Shown here piece after piece: positions 1 through 8,645 of a stretch of 64,000 nucleotides of DNA. Below the pieces are notes generated by a model. It was not told where the DNA came from and did not search any database. It saw nothing but the letters and a program-made list of their open reading frames with translations. Every line of letters starts with the position of its first letter. The first letter of the stretch is position 1. The stretch covers positions 124,001 to 188,000 of the forward strand of contig CAJZBQ010000009.1 in assembly GCA_914767885.1 (NCBI GenBank), written 5' to 3'. This stretch comes from Blepharisma stoltei. Lineage: Eukaryota; Ciliophora; Heterotrichea; Heterotrichida; Blepharismidae. The translations under genes were made by a program, and so were the position numbers.

Positions 1-623
1 CAGATATGAGAAGCAAATTTAGAACAAAAGCTAGAAAAACTGCATCAATGATTGGTCTATCTGCTGCCTGCAGAGGTAGAGTAAGTATAGGCAGAGGGGG
101 AGGAGGATTGAGCTTTCTATCTAAAAAAACATGGCATGGAGGAATTACTATGAAAAAATTGAGTAAACAATGAAAACAAGAATCCTTCAGCCTTCAAGCT
201 GAGGAATCATCAGAAAGTTCTTCAAATTTTAGTGGTGCATTGGAAGAGCAGGAAACAAGTATCAAATGTGATAAAAGAAAAAGATCTAGAAGTAGATCAC
301 TTGAAAAATCTCCAGCTAAAAAAGAAATCGAAGTCAAAGGATCTATTTATATGCAGCTTCTAACTCTCCAATTATTTGATGGCTCTTGGGATCTTAATAG
401 AGTTTCAAAGCTTCTTAAATGCTCCTCACAAATTCCTCAAGAGATTTCATCTTTGCCGGATTCTGAAAAAATCTGGGCAACACTATTAGCTCTTGCTTTC
501 TTACAAAAAAAGCATCTTGACACTAAATCCTCATGGGAACTTATAGAAAGAAAAGCATTAAAATGGCTCAAAAAACTTGGAGTTTCTCCTCATTTAATAT
601 CATTAGCAATACCTTCTTTTTAA
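1..623 (+). CDS. VIT/von Willebrand factor A domain protein, C-terminal part (5' end outside window)
   Basis: The reading frame is open from the left edge and ends at TAA 621-623. One in-frame TGA near 171 is read as Trp. The last 90 residues (QLLTLQLFDGSWDL..., IWATLLALAFL, ALKWLKK) match the C-terminal helical region of VWA5A/PARP4-type proteins, where an FDGSW motif is followed by a 'WATALALAWLE' helix and a closing ALKWLKK helix. A Gly-rich stretch and an Arg/Ser-rich stretch (KRKRSRSRS) precede it. The vWA domain itself would lie outside the window. The gene converges on the MAM33 gene with only 14 bp between stop codons, which suits a compact ciliate genome. The family call is fairly secure; its cellular role in ciliates is not known to me. 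Confidence 0.7.
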
Positions 624-637
624 ATGTCTTTTAATAT

Positions 638-1565
638 TTAATTTACGAAATTCTTAACATGTCTGAGCCATTCCATGTAGCACCTATGCTCTTTGTCAAT
701 TGAATACATTTCAATAAAAAAAGCTAAATTATCATCAACTCCAAAGTCCTTCAAATACTCTGTTAGCAAGTTTTGGACCTTTTTGTGAAGATTTACAAAT
801 TGAGGACCTCTGTATTCGCCACCTTTTCTACCAAATGTCGATTGACGCTTTATGTTAGCTAAATTGTCACTAAAAACGACATTGGCAACAGTGATTTCTT
901 GATCCAGGCAAAGACATTCAAAGATGAAACCTGTGTTTGTGTTCGGTTTCTTACTCCTAATGGCAAGTAAAATTAATGGAAAATCGAAACCTTCAAGAGC
1001 AAACAAAATTGTTTCATAATTTTTTTTAATTATAATTTTTATATTGAGATCATTAAATTTACCTCAATAATTAAAATAGATTTTCTTTCCAAATTTTAAG
1101 AATTTAAATCTCATTAAATATACAATTTTATAATAATTTTCAAGTAAAAAATCGACTGCTCTATTAGAAAGCAAAACAACTTGCTTAATTTTAAAGAAGC
1201 AAATTAACCAGTACTTGAAAATCTATATAAATTCCTGGCGGTTCATCCTGCTCTAGATTGCTTTGAGATTCTCCAGGCTCATCGGCTTCATCAACGGATG
1301 GAGCTTTTACATGAAAAGTTATTTCAACTTCAGCATCGTTAAATTTCTTCTGGAGAGTAACTAATGTGTGATCTTCGCGTTCGAATAGCTTAAATCCACT
1401 ATTTCTCATGTATGATGAAATTTCATCCTCTTCTTTGTATATCTTATGATCATACTCTAGTTCATTTTCAAGAGCCTTTGCTAATCGCTTATGAGAAATT
1501 GAAGAAAATGATCTGAAAGAATTAAAAATTGGACGGGTGAGCATACGCGCTTGTCGAACCAGCAT
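638..1565 (-). CDS. Mitochondrial acidic matrix protein, MAM33/p32 (C1QBP) family
   Basis: ATG at 1565-1563, TAA at 640-638. The gene is split by an IES at 1031-1211; joining TA to TA gives DFQV-IKKNYETIL and one frame of 248 aa. The N-terminus (MLVRQARMLTRPIFNSFRSF) looks like a mitochondrial targeting peptide. The first half carries the p32 features L-x3-LE-x-E-x2-Y and F-x-L-x-E-x5-VTLQKKF followed by an acidic patch (DEADEPGE). The second half has the family's C-terminal helix (LTEYLKDFGVDDNLAFFIEMY..KEHRCYMEWLRHVKNFV). p32 proteins form doughnut trimers in the mitochondrial matrix and bind RNA and ribosomal factors. The family assignment rests on motif order along the whole length. Confidence 0.82.
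1031..1211. other. IES without terminal inverted repeats (181 bp) in MAM33 gene
   Basis: Removing one TA plus the sequence between TA 1031-1032 and TA 1212-1213 joins the two MAM33 frames in the conserved DFQV/IKKNYE region. The segment is AT-rich, has stops in the gene's frame and no obvious inverted repeats at its ends. It is far too long for this genome's 15-nt introns. Confidence 0.75.
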
Positions 1566-2420
1566 TTTTATTAATAAATAGAAGCCTAAATCTAAATAGT
1601 AAATGGAAAAATCTGCACAATAGCAAATAGATGATGCACAAGCAATAATGAATAATAGAAAATTATATAAGAGCTTAGATTTAAATTGAATTTTCGAAGG
1701 TAGTGGCTTAAATAATTTATAAATAGTGTATATACTTAGTTAAATGAGGGGGTAGGAGCTTTAATCTTGAGGATATTAAGCTGCAATGATAGTCTAGATA
1801 TTTTAGCTTTCAATTCAGCCTTATCTGCATCCCCTTCTTGATAGGCTCAACAGAATCTCTTGTTAAATCTACTTATGATTTCCAACTCCTTTAATTCTCT
1901 ACATAGCCTCAGCAAAGAAGAGAATACTGTTGATTTTTTTATAAAGACTTTGGCTATGTCTGAATATGACTTTAGGTCAATTTTGTATGGCCTCTATGTA
2001 TCAATTCATTCTCCAATTTGCTTGCTGCTGAGCCACCACTCAGAGGGTGGGTGGGTCGCCATAGTATATTATTGCGTTAATAATTCTATTAAAAAAATAT
2101 TAAATAAGCAATAAAGCATATAGCCCATTTATTATTTATCTTATCTTTTAATTTTAATTATTTTAAAAAACTCATATAAAGTTGAGTCTCTATCTCTCCT
2201 GATTATTATATAAATTAAGCATCATGACTATTTGAATCAGTTAATAATCTCATATATCATTATATTTGCAATGCTGGCAGGAAAATTCATAAATTAAATA
2301 CTAAGTCATTTTTTTAAAATTTTTCTATTTTTTAAATCATTAATTTTGTATCCGTTATAAATGGCTGACCAGATATTCTTCATTGATTTGGGCTCCAAAA
2401 AAACCAATCAGTATAATTAA
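1566..2420. other. Gene-free stretch, AT-rich
   Basis: About 850 bp between the divergent starts of MAM33 and the MDR gene. I see no recognisable gene. A small imperfect hairpin (CCACC...GGGTGG, about 2032-2049) sits in a 255-bp open frame (1860-2114) that has no family signature. The length is unusual for intergenic DNA here, so part of it may be germline-limited, but without a coding frame across it the IES ends cannot be set. Confidence 0.4.
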
Positions 2421-3495
2421 ATGGCAAACAAAACAAAAACAGTTGTAGCTGATAAGCTTGGAAATTTCAACACCCTAGGTGTAAAAGAAATGAATATTCC
2501 TGATGTCCCAGAAGGTTACGTTCTTATAAGAACTGAATTTGCAACACTCAACCCAATGGACGAACTCATGTTTATGGGCAAATATTTCTATCAACTTCAA
2601 AATAAAACTCTTGGTATAGAAGGATCTGGAACTGTCGTCAGAAGTGGAGGTGGGGCTCTTCCTAACTCACTCCTTAATAAGCGTGTCTGCTTTATGGCTT
2701 ATGGTCCTAATTCAACTGGTGCATTCTCAGAATTCTGTGTTACTGATGCTAGATTTGTACTGCCAATCAAAGATAAATGGATTTATAAATAAATAGGGCA
2801 TTATTATATATATATAAAATAATTTAAAAATATATGGCGAAGTGAATAATATTCCTTTTGAGCAAGCAGCCACTATGTTTTCCAACGCATTGACAACCGA
2901 ACTTCATATAAGAAAAATCAAAAAAGGCAACCATAGAGCAGTCATAATAAATGCAGCTGCCTCCATGACAGGAAAATCTCTAATTAAATATTGCTGCTAT
3001 TTAGGCATTCCAGTTATTGCGATCGTTAGAGGTGAAGAAGATGCAGTTTCATTAAGAACTTGTGGGACAGAAAATATCATCGTATCCTCAAATGAAGGCT
3101 GGTTGGATAGAGCTAAAGACTTATCAAGACATTTAGGAGCCACAATTGCTTTCGACGCTATTTCTGGAGAGCATACAGGGCATTTATATGAACTTATTCA
3201 AGAGCCTGGTGTTGTCTATGTATATGGAGGACTCTCAACGGAGCCGTGCACAATCAACCCTATGTCATTTTCTCCAAGAAAAAAGCTTAAAGGTCTTTCT
3301 TTCATGAAATGGTGGTGCTGCTTACCTACCTTGAAAAGAATTAAGCTCTGTGAAAGAGTTGAAAAATTGATGGAGGACATTTTTAATACAAATTATTGTG
3401 CAACAGTTAACTTGAATGGTGTGAAAGATGCAATGGCGACTTATCATACTAGAAAGACAGACAACAAGTTCTTAATCAGAACAAGAACCAATTAA
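2421..3495 (+). CDS. Medium-chain dehydrogenase/reductase, quinone-oxidoreductase-like
   Basis: ATG 2421, TAA 3493-3495; 341 aa after removing the 49-bp IES at 2786-2834, with KW-IYGEVNNIPF across the join. The N-terminal GroES-like fold shows the MDR hallmarks FATLNPMDELMFMGKY, LGIEGSGTVV and RVCFMAYG. The nucleotide-binding half has EQAATMFSNALT and an AAASMTGKSLIKYCC stretch in the place of the usual A-x-G-x2-G cofactor motif. Zinc-ligand cysteines of alcohol dehydrogenases are absent, which points to the zinc-free quinone oxidoreductase/enoyl reductase branch using NADPH. The substrate cannot be told from sequence. No intron is needed. Confidence 0.78.
2786..2834. other. Very short IES (49 bp) in MDR gene
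   Basis: Runs between TA 2784-2785 and TA 2833-2834. It is almost entirely A/T and contains in-frame TAA. Removal restores KWIYGEVNN in one frame. No terminal inverted repeat is visible, and its 49 bp rule out the 15-nt intron class. Confidence 0.75.
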
Positions 3496-3637
3496 TTTTT
3501 AGATAATACAGATTTCGATTATATTGATTTTTTCAATAAATATATTACTTTTCTGATTAATTTTTTATTTTTTATTGTTTAAATTAATTATCAATAAATT
3601 TTATTAGCAAATAATTATTTAAATTAATAATTAAATA

Positions 3638-4391
3638 ATGGACCCTGAAATCAGAGGACTACTTAACTCAATAGAAAGGTCCATGAACACTGCAAATGCA
3701 ATCAAGAAAGCTGCACAAGGAGCAGCAACTGATGTACAGCTAGCAGAATTAATGTAAAGATTACTTACTCTCCCCCCTTCGTGAGTGAACAAAACCATTG
3801 GAAAAATTCCTATTTTTTGCCCAAAAACCCGCACTCTCTGAGCGAACAAAATTTTTTTTCATTGAAAAAATTTGATATATAAGTGATAAATAGTATAATG
3901 AAATCTCGAGCTAATTCTGTTTAATTTTAAACAAATTGCGTTTTTAAAAACATAAATTTTATAAATTAAATTAATATTTGCTTCTCAATTTTTGCAAATT
4001 AGGATTTTTTTAAAATTTCGAAAAAACATTTTTTCTTATATATAATTTTTTTTAATAAAATAAATTAACCCCCCTCCGTGAGCGAACAAAATTTTTTTGT
4101 TCACTAACGGAAGGGGGAATTAGAGATAGCTACACTGATTCATTAGACACATTATTGACAACAAGTGCAAACTTAAAAAATGAAATTGGAGACTGCGGTA
4201 TACCTTATGAATTACTTGAGTAAAAGCGATTTAGCATGATCTCCAAAGGTGGCAGACCTGAAGATTTCAACAGAGACATCAAAGATAAGACTGAGGAAGA
4301 AATTTCTGAGCTGAAAGCAGAAGCCGAAGCTCTTGGCAATTTTTTCGATGAAATTTCTAAGACATTCAGTAACCAAGAAAATCCTCAATAA
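3638..4391 (+). CDS. Mediator complex subunit 10-like protein (two 15-nt introns, one carrying an IES)
   Basis: ATG 3638, TAA 4389-4391. After removing the IES 3768-4122, a 15-nt intron (GTAAAGATTACTTAG) is created from 3754-3767 plus 4123; a second 15-nt intron (GTAAAAGCGATTTAG) is at 4220-4234. The joined product is 122 aa, close to the usual Med10 size. The pattern IDSYTDSLDTL...LKNEI...IPYELLDMISKGGRPEDFNRDI...L..F resembles Med10, whose signature is 'IP.E...YID.GRNP..Y'. Med10 belongs to the middle module of Mediator and acts in RNA polymerase II transcription. The exon structure is strongly supported by the frame; the family call is moderate because similarity is limited to one short block. 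Confidence 0.6.
3768..4122. mobile_element. Family 1 MITE-type IES (355 bp) inside a 15-nt intron of the Med10-like gene
   Basis: Flanked by TTA on both sides. Left end CTCTCCCCCCTTCGTGAGTG, right end ACTAACGGAAGGGGGAA (imperfect inverted repeat). The left end carries the terminal motif (gtgagtgaacaaaa) twice in the same orientation; the right end is a hairpin (ccgtgagcgaacaaaa...ttgttcactaacgg). The AT-rich core (gatatataagtgataa..., cgagctaattctgtttaa) recurs in the other family 1 copies at 9.3, 13.2, 29.3 and 60.7 kb and at the ends of the PiggyBac element. Exact excision at TA rebuilds the intron's TTAG 3' splice site. Confidence 0.88.
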
Positions 4392-4592
4392 TTTTGCTAA
4401 TTATCGGATAACATTTCAGTTAAATTTTTTATGTCTGATATTAAAATAACTAAATCAATTAAAATATAAAGAATCTAAATATCTTTAAAAATACTTTATC
4501 AATATTGCTAATTAGAACTATTTATGAAGAATCAGCCTTAAAATTTGAATATCCAAAATGAAATATGTAAATTAAAGGAAAAAACCTTAATT

Positions 4593-6143
4593 ATGTCTAA
4601 AGATCCAGATGTCCTTGCAGCTGCTAACTTAGGAATTCACGTAAGAGGTACAGCAAAAGCTAAAGAACTTTCTGAAAGTCCTCAGCCACTACTAAAACAG
4701 CCAGGTTCTTCAAGACTTACCCACGCTTTATTCTGTTCATCTATTTTAATCCTCAATTTTGATACAGGTATAGTTCCCGCTTCACTATTTAAAATTACTC
4801 AAGAAATAGACATGACCTTTCAGCAACAAGCTGCTATAGGCTCTCTTGTCTTTTTAGGAATTTGTGTAGGCTCATTAGTAGTCACGTCTGTATTCCAGCA
4901 ATTTTCTGCTCAAAAAATTTTGTCATGTGTAATGCTATTAAATGCAATATCAGCTGGGGTATTTTCAGTATCATCAAATTTGTATATTCTCTATATAACA
5001 AGATTTATTATGGGATTCACTAAATCATTTTTTGTTATTTATGGACCTGTATGGGTTAATGAATTTAGTCCTCCAGAAAGCTGCACAAAATGGCTTGCTG
5101 CTTTGCAAGCTTCTTCTACATTAGGAATTATAATCGGCTACGTAATGGCTGGTGTGATTATCAACATTCTCTATGACTATGGTACATGGAGAACTGCTAT
5201 TCAAATCCAAGTGGTATTTCTAATCCCCTTGCTCCTTTGGCTGAGAGCTACATATTACAAAAACATTGATATCATTGATACAACAGACTTCCGGAAAACC
5301 ACAACTTTAGTTTCTCCAGGCGACCGCCCTACAGGGGAAAGCAAATTTGTAAGAATGGATACTGTGAATATTAGTCATTTATCAAGCTATATGCAGCAGC
5401 TTAAAATGCTATTTTCAAACTCTTTGTTTATTTTTATTACACTTTCTTTATGCTCGCTTTGTTTTGTAGTTACAGGCATACAATACTGGATAACTTTATA
5501 TTTAATACAAGTGCTGAATTCAAATCCTGCAGAAGTCGTCTTATTGTTTTCAATTATTTGTACGACTGGGCCAATGTCTGGAGTTATGTTTGGAGGGTGG
5601 CTTTCAGATCATATGGGAGGCTATAAAGGTGAAAATTTAATAACGGCTGTCGAGCTCTGTGTGATTTTTTCACTATTCGCATCAGTGTTTTCTATTTCAA
5701 TTGGGTTTGTAGGGACACTCAATTATGTTTGCCCTTTGTTATGGATTATGATGTTTTTTGGGGGCGCTTTATTTCCTACAGCGACAGGAATCAATATAAA
5801 TTCATTATCAAGAGAATACCAATCTTCAGCTAGCTCTTTTTCACAATTAGCCTTCAATTTAGGCTCATATTTCGCCCCAGTGATATCAGCGACTGTTATG
5901 GATTACTATGAAGATCCTATTGAAGGGCTAAGATGGGGATTCAGGACTGTTCTTTTTGCAAGCACTTTAGGAGTCGTTTTCTTACTAGTGGCATGGATTA
6001 TTTGCAGTGCAAGGCATGGAAGGAAAGGAGAGTATAATGATTTCGATGAAGAAAAAGATGTGGTGGGTGAATTGAAAAATTACTCTAATAATGAGTACAA
6101 AAATGAAATACTCTTAAGAAGACTTCACTCTTACAGCTTTTAA
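4593..6143 (+). CDS. Major facilitator superfamily transporter (spinster-like)
   Basis: I chose ATG 4593 (MSKDPDV), the first in-frame ATG, ahead of upstream in-frame sequence without ATG; TAA 6141-6143; 516 aa without introns or IES. The protein has about 12 hydrophobic segments, a cytoplasmic loop between the two halves (near residues 220-265) and MFS motifs: FIMGFTKSFFVIYGPVWVNEFSPP after TM4 and FGGWLSDHMGG between TM8 and TM9 (the D-x2-G-x-RR-type motif A). The overall layout suits the spinster/sphingolipid-type MFS branch. The cargo is not predictable. The C-terminus is an acidic and polar tail (DEEKDVVGELK). Confidence 0.8.
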   Translation: MSKDPDVLAAANLGIHVRGTAKAKELSESPQPLLKQPGSSRLTHALFCSSILILNFDTGIVPASLFKITQEIDMTFQQQAAIGSLVFLGICVGSLVVTSVFQQFSAQKILSCVMLLNAISAGVFSVSSNLYILYITRFIMGFTKSFFVIYGPVWVNEFSPPESCTKWLAALQASSTLGIIIGYVMAGVIINILYDYGTWRTAIQIQVVFLIPLLLWLRATYYKNIDIIDTTDFRKTTTLVSPGDRPTGESKFVRMDTVNISHLSSYMQQLKMLFSNSLFIFITLSLCSLCFVVTGIQYWITLYLIQVLNSNPAEVVLLFSIICTTGPMSGVMFGGWLSDHMGGYKGENLITAVELCVIFSLFASVFSISIGFVGTLNYVCPLLWIMMFFGGALFPTATGININSLSREYQSSASSFSQLAFNLGSYFAPVISATVMDYYEDPIEGLRWGFRTVLFASTLGVVFLLVAWIICSARHGRKGEYNDFDEEKDVVGELKNYSNNEYKNEILLRRLHSYSF

Positions 6144-6435
6144 TAATTTAATTCAAAAATAGTAAAGATCTTAAATTTAGATAATGATATAACGGTGATA
6201 TAAATCTCTTGCCCTACTTGAATTTAATCTGGAATTTAACAATAATTTTCTTTTAGCATTAAAATTAACAAAACTAAAGGATTATTGATAGAAGTAGCGC
6301 AATTATTAAAAAATTTAAAATAAAAATTGAAAGGAATTTGTTTTATTGTACCCTATTTGTCTGACCAAATGAGCTAAGAAAAGAAGCTATAGCATTTAGC
6401 AAAATACAAAATCTTAAAGAAATTTATAAGTCATG

Positions 6436-7236
6436 TTATACTTGTATTGCCATTTCTGCTTTTACAGCTTCATATGTCCCAAAAAACATCATACCTCCTA
6501 CAGTAATATAAATTACCCTGATCTTCCAAGAGCTCCACAATGCTGGAAGACCTTCAGTTTTGTATATTAGCTTAATAGTTTGTAAGAAGGATCTATATTT
6601 TCCTTCACCTTTATCTGTCTGTATCCTCACTTTCGCCACATCAATCGGAGTTGTTACAAAGGCTGAAAATCCCCCAGCAACTGCTCCATTAATCAAATGC
6701 CTATACAAGCTTAGTTCGCTCCCGCCATAGTCAGAGCCCTTCAAGTACTCATAAATGATCATTTGCATCGCATCAAATGGGATTTCTCTATATATCAGTG
6801 ATAATAATCCTACATAAAAGCCAGACGGTCCTTTTGTCTTAAGAATTCCTTGTGACGCACTCTGAACTGACTTATAAGCACCCACTTGCATCAAACTTTT
6901 CACGACTTCAAAAGGATTTCTAACACAAGCTGTACAAGCGCTTCCAAAGATTGCTGATAAGAAATGAAGCATTGTTGGAGAGCTTGGGCTTGCGTAGTTT
7001 TCCAAAATCCACTTCATGGAGCAATAACTAGCCCAGAAGGTAGCTGCACATGGAAATGACGCTGCCATTGCCATAGATAAGCCTTTGTAAATCTTTGAGA
7101 GTTCAAGCTTGGCTGTTGCATTTGCCATTAGGCGGGTTTTAATTGCATCTAATGGAAACAAGACTAAATCTACTGCACATCCTGCACACCCTCCTGCTAT
7201 GAGAGATGTGAAAAAAGTGTTAAATAGGTCAGCCAT
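6436..7236 (-). CDS. Mitochondrial S-adenosylmethionine carrier-like protein (SLC25A26 type)
   Basis: ATG 7236-7234, stop at 6438-6436; 266 aa, uninterrupted. Three mitochondrial-carrier repeats are visible with the signatures FPLDAIKTRL (about residue 27), NPFEVVKSLMQ (about 107) and TPIDVAKVRI (about 196). The first repeat start (LIAGGCAGCAVDLVLFPLDAIKTRL) and the IYREIPFDAMQMIIYEYLK block match SAM carriers, which exchange cytosolic S-adenosylmethionine for S-adenosylhomocysteine across the inner mitochondrial membrane and so feed mitochondrial RNA and protein methylation. At 266 aa it is short for a carrier, as SAM carriers usually are. Carrier family certain; substrate inferred. Confidence 0.82.
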   Translation of the reverse strand: MADLFNTFFTSLIAGGCAGCAVDLVLFPLDAIKTRLMANATAKLELSKIYKGLSMAMAASFPCAATFWASYCSMKWILENYASPSSPTMLHFLSAIFGSACTACVRNPFEVVKSLMQVGAYKSVQSASQGILKTKGPSGFYVGLLSLIYREIPFDAMQMIIYEYLKGSDYGGSELSLYRHLINGAVAGGFSAFVTTPIDVAKVRIQTDKGEGKYRSFLQTIKLIYKTEGLPALWSSWKIRVIYITVGGMMFFGTYEAVKAEMAIQV

Positions 7237-7330
7237 GTTTAATTGCTAATGGTTCTGATTATGAATTTAAATTTTCGGAGCAAGTTATATTTGTAAAATT
7301 ATAGGTGATAATGGCTTTTATTTAAATATA

Positions 7331-7517
7331 TTGCAATTGCCCGAGGATGGCGCTATCTTGCGCCATCCTTGGGCAATTGAAAAATGGCCCCACACCGGGA
7401 ATTGAGCCCACGTGTGGGGCCATTTTTGGTGCGTGGAAGTCGATGTTCTCCACATACCAAAAATGGCCCCACACGTGGGTTCAATTCCAAGATAGCGCCA
7501 TCCTCGGGCAATTACTA
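7331..7517. mobile_element. Family 2 palindromic MITE, intergenic copy
   Basis: Lies between TA 7329-7330 and TA 7518-7519, upstream of the SAM-carrier start. The arms begin nnGCAATTGCCCGAGGATGG; each arm is itself a hairpin (gaggatggcgc...gcgccatcctt), at least on the left. The core holds GGCCCCACACCGGGAATTGA and its inverse. Compared with the 15.8 and 62.5 kb copies it has lost the inner 'CCGGTGTGGGGCC' block on the right side, so it is slightly shorter. No gene is interrupted. Confidence 0.82.
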
Positions 7518-7655
7518 TATTATATTATTGAAATTTAGTCATCATAGAAAACAACTATTTATGATGTAAAATATGAAGGAGGCATATAGAGTTAGCATCT
7601 ATAACATAAGCATCCTCTGCAAATAATTCGCTGATATAAAATTATTTGACAACTA

Positions 7656-8516
7656 TTAAAAGAATTTTTCAAAATTAATATAATCTTCTTCATTCGGTAA
7701 TGGAACTGTTGGAAAAAATTGCCCATCTTCTTTTCCTTTGTGTTGTATAGGAATAGGCCAAAATAGAGGATTTTTTCCAAAAATTTCTAATCAATTAACT
7801 GCTGGACCTAAATGATGCTGATTTGCAGCTGCATCTATCTCACTGTAGCAAAATGGATATATGAATGGCTTTCCCTTTATATATTCTATAGTTGTTAAGT
7901 TGATTAATGCCATTAATATATGCGTTGAAAACAGCGCCGTAGCTAAAAATGTTGTTATATACACAATTGCTGTTTCTAAATACACTAAAATCTTCAATGC
8001 AATTCACAGATTAAATTTATCAGGCGCCACTATATATTCATAAGATAAATAATCATAAGTATAGGTCCCTAACGAAAGATATCCTACAAATAATAGAAAA
8101 GTTTTGTAGTTATAGTACCCTACACACGTATTTGTCCACACACAATGATGATCCATCTTAGCAATACAAGTCCCACACGCTGAACAATGGTGAGCCCGGT
8201 CTGGCTTTGTAATTTTGCATTTCTCACAATGGCCTCCTGAGAAGCCTATCTAAATATAATTCACCATAGCATTTTTTATTTTAGTTTGCCCTGATGCACA
8301 AGTTGTAAAGTACGCCCAAGTCCACAAAAAGAACAAAAAACAATAAAAGTAGCTAAAAAACTCTGCATAAAAAGCTGGGTATGATTCAGGTTTTTCTCTA
8401 GGTTCTTGAAGAAATACAAACAGCACAATAGGAACTGAAGAAAAGGTAGTAATAATTGTAAAGAGCTGAAAGAAAAAGTAGCTTTGTGGTTTTTCCTCAG
8501 TGTCGATTATATCCAT
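7656..8516 (-). CDS. DHHC-type protein S-acyltransferase (palmitoyltransferase)
   Basis: ATG 8516-8514, TAA 7658-7656; one 15-nt intron (GTGAATTATATTTAG, 8250-8264); 281 aa. Two N-terminal membrane segments (about residues 13-33 and 47-70) are followed by the cysteine-rich domain C-x2-C-x9-HC-x2-C-x4-DHHC. The catalytic block is [16 protein letters not shown]. Two further membrane segments come after it ([26 protein letters not shown]). Two codons in the C-terminal third are TGA and are read as Trp ([18 protein letters not shown]), both in conserved-looking surroundings. DHHC enzymes autoacylate on the Cys of DHHC and transfer palmitate to cysteines of membrane proteins. It is divergently arranged with the calpain gene (129 bp between starts), which probably holds both promoters. 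Confidence 0.9.
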
Positions 8517-8645
8517 TTTTGCAATTTAAATCGATAATAAGTAAACATTATTCAAAATTAAGGCAAGCATAATAAATATTTGTGGGCAGTCTTATTTTTA
8601 TTAATTTTCAATTTCATCTGTTAAACAATCTGTATAACAATTAAT

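Noticed and set aside
1031-1211. Reading the gene-splitting segments as spliceosomal introns
   Set aside because: Verified introns in this window are 15-16 nt with GT...AG; the segments are 49-1,200 bp, bounded by TA, and many are repeated MITEs with inverted ends.
1860-2114. 84-codon open frame
   Set aside because: No start context, no family resemblance and low coding character; left as unassigned sequence.
4545-4592. Upstream extension of the MFS transporter (NIQNEICKLKEK)
   Set aside because: No ATG opens it; the first in-frame ATG is 4593.
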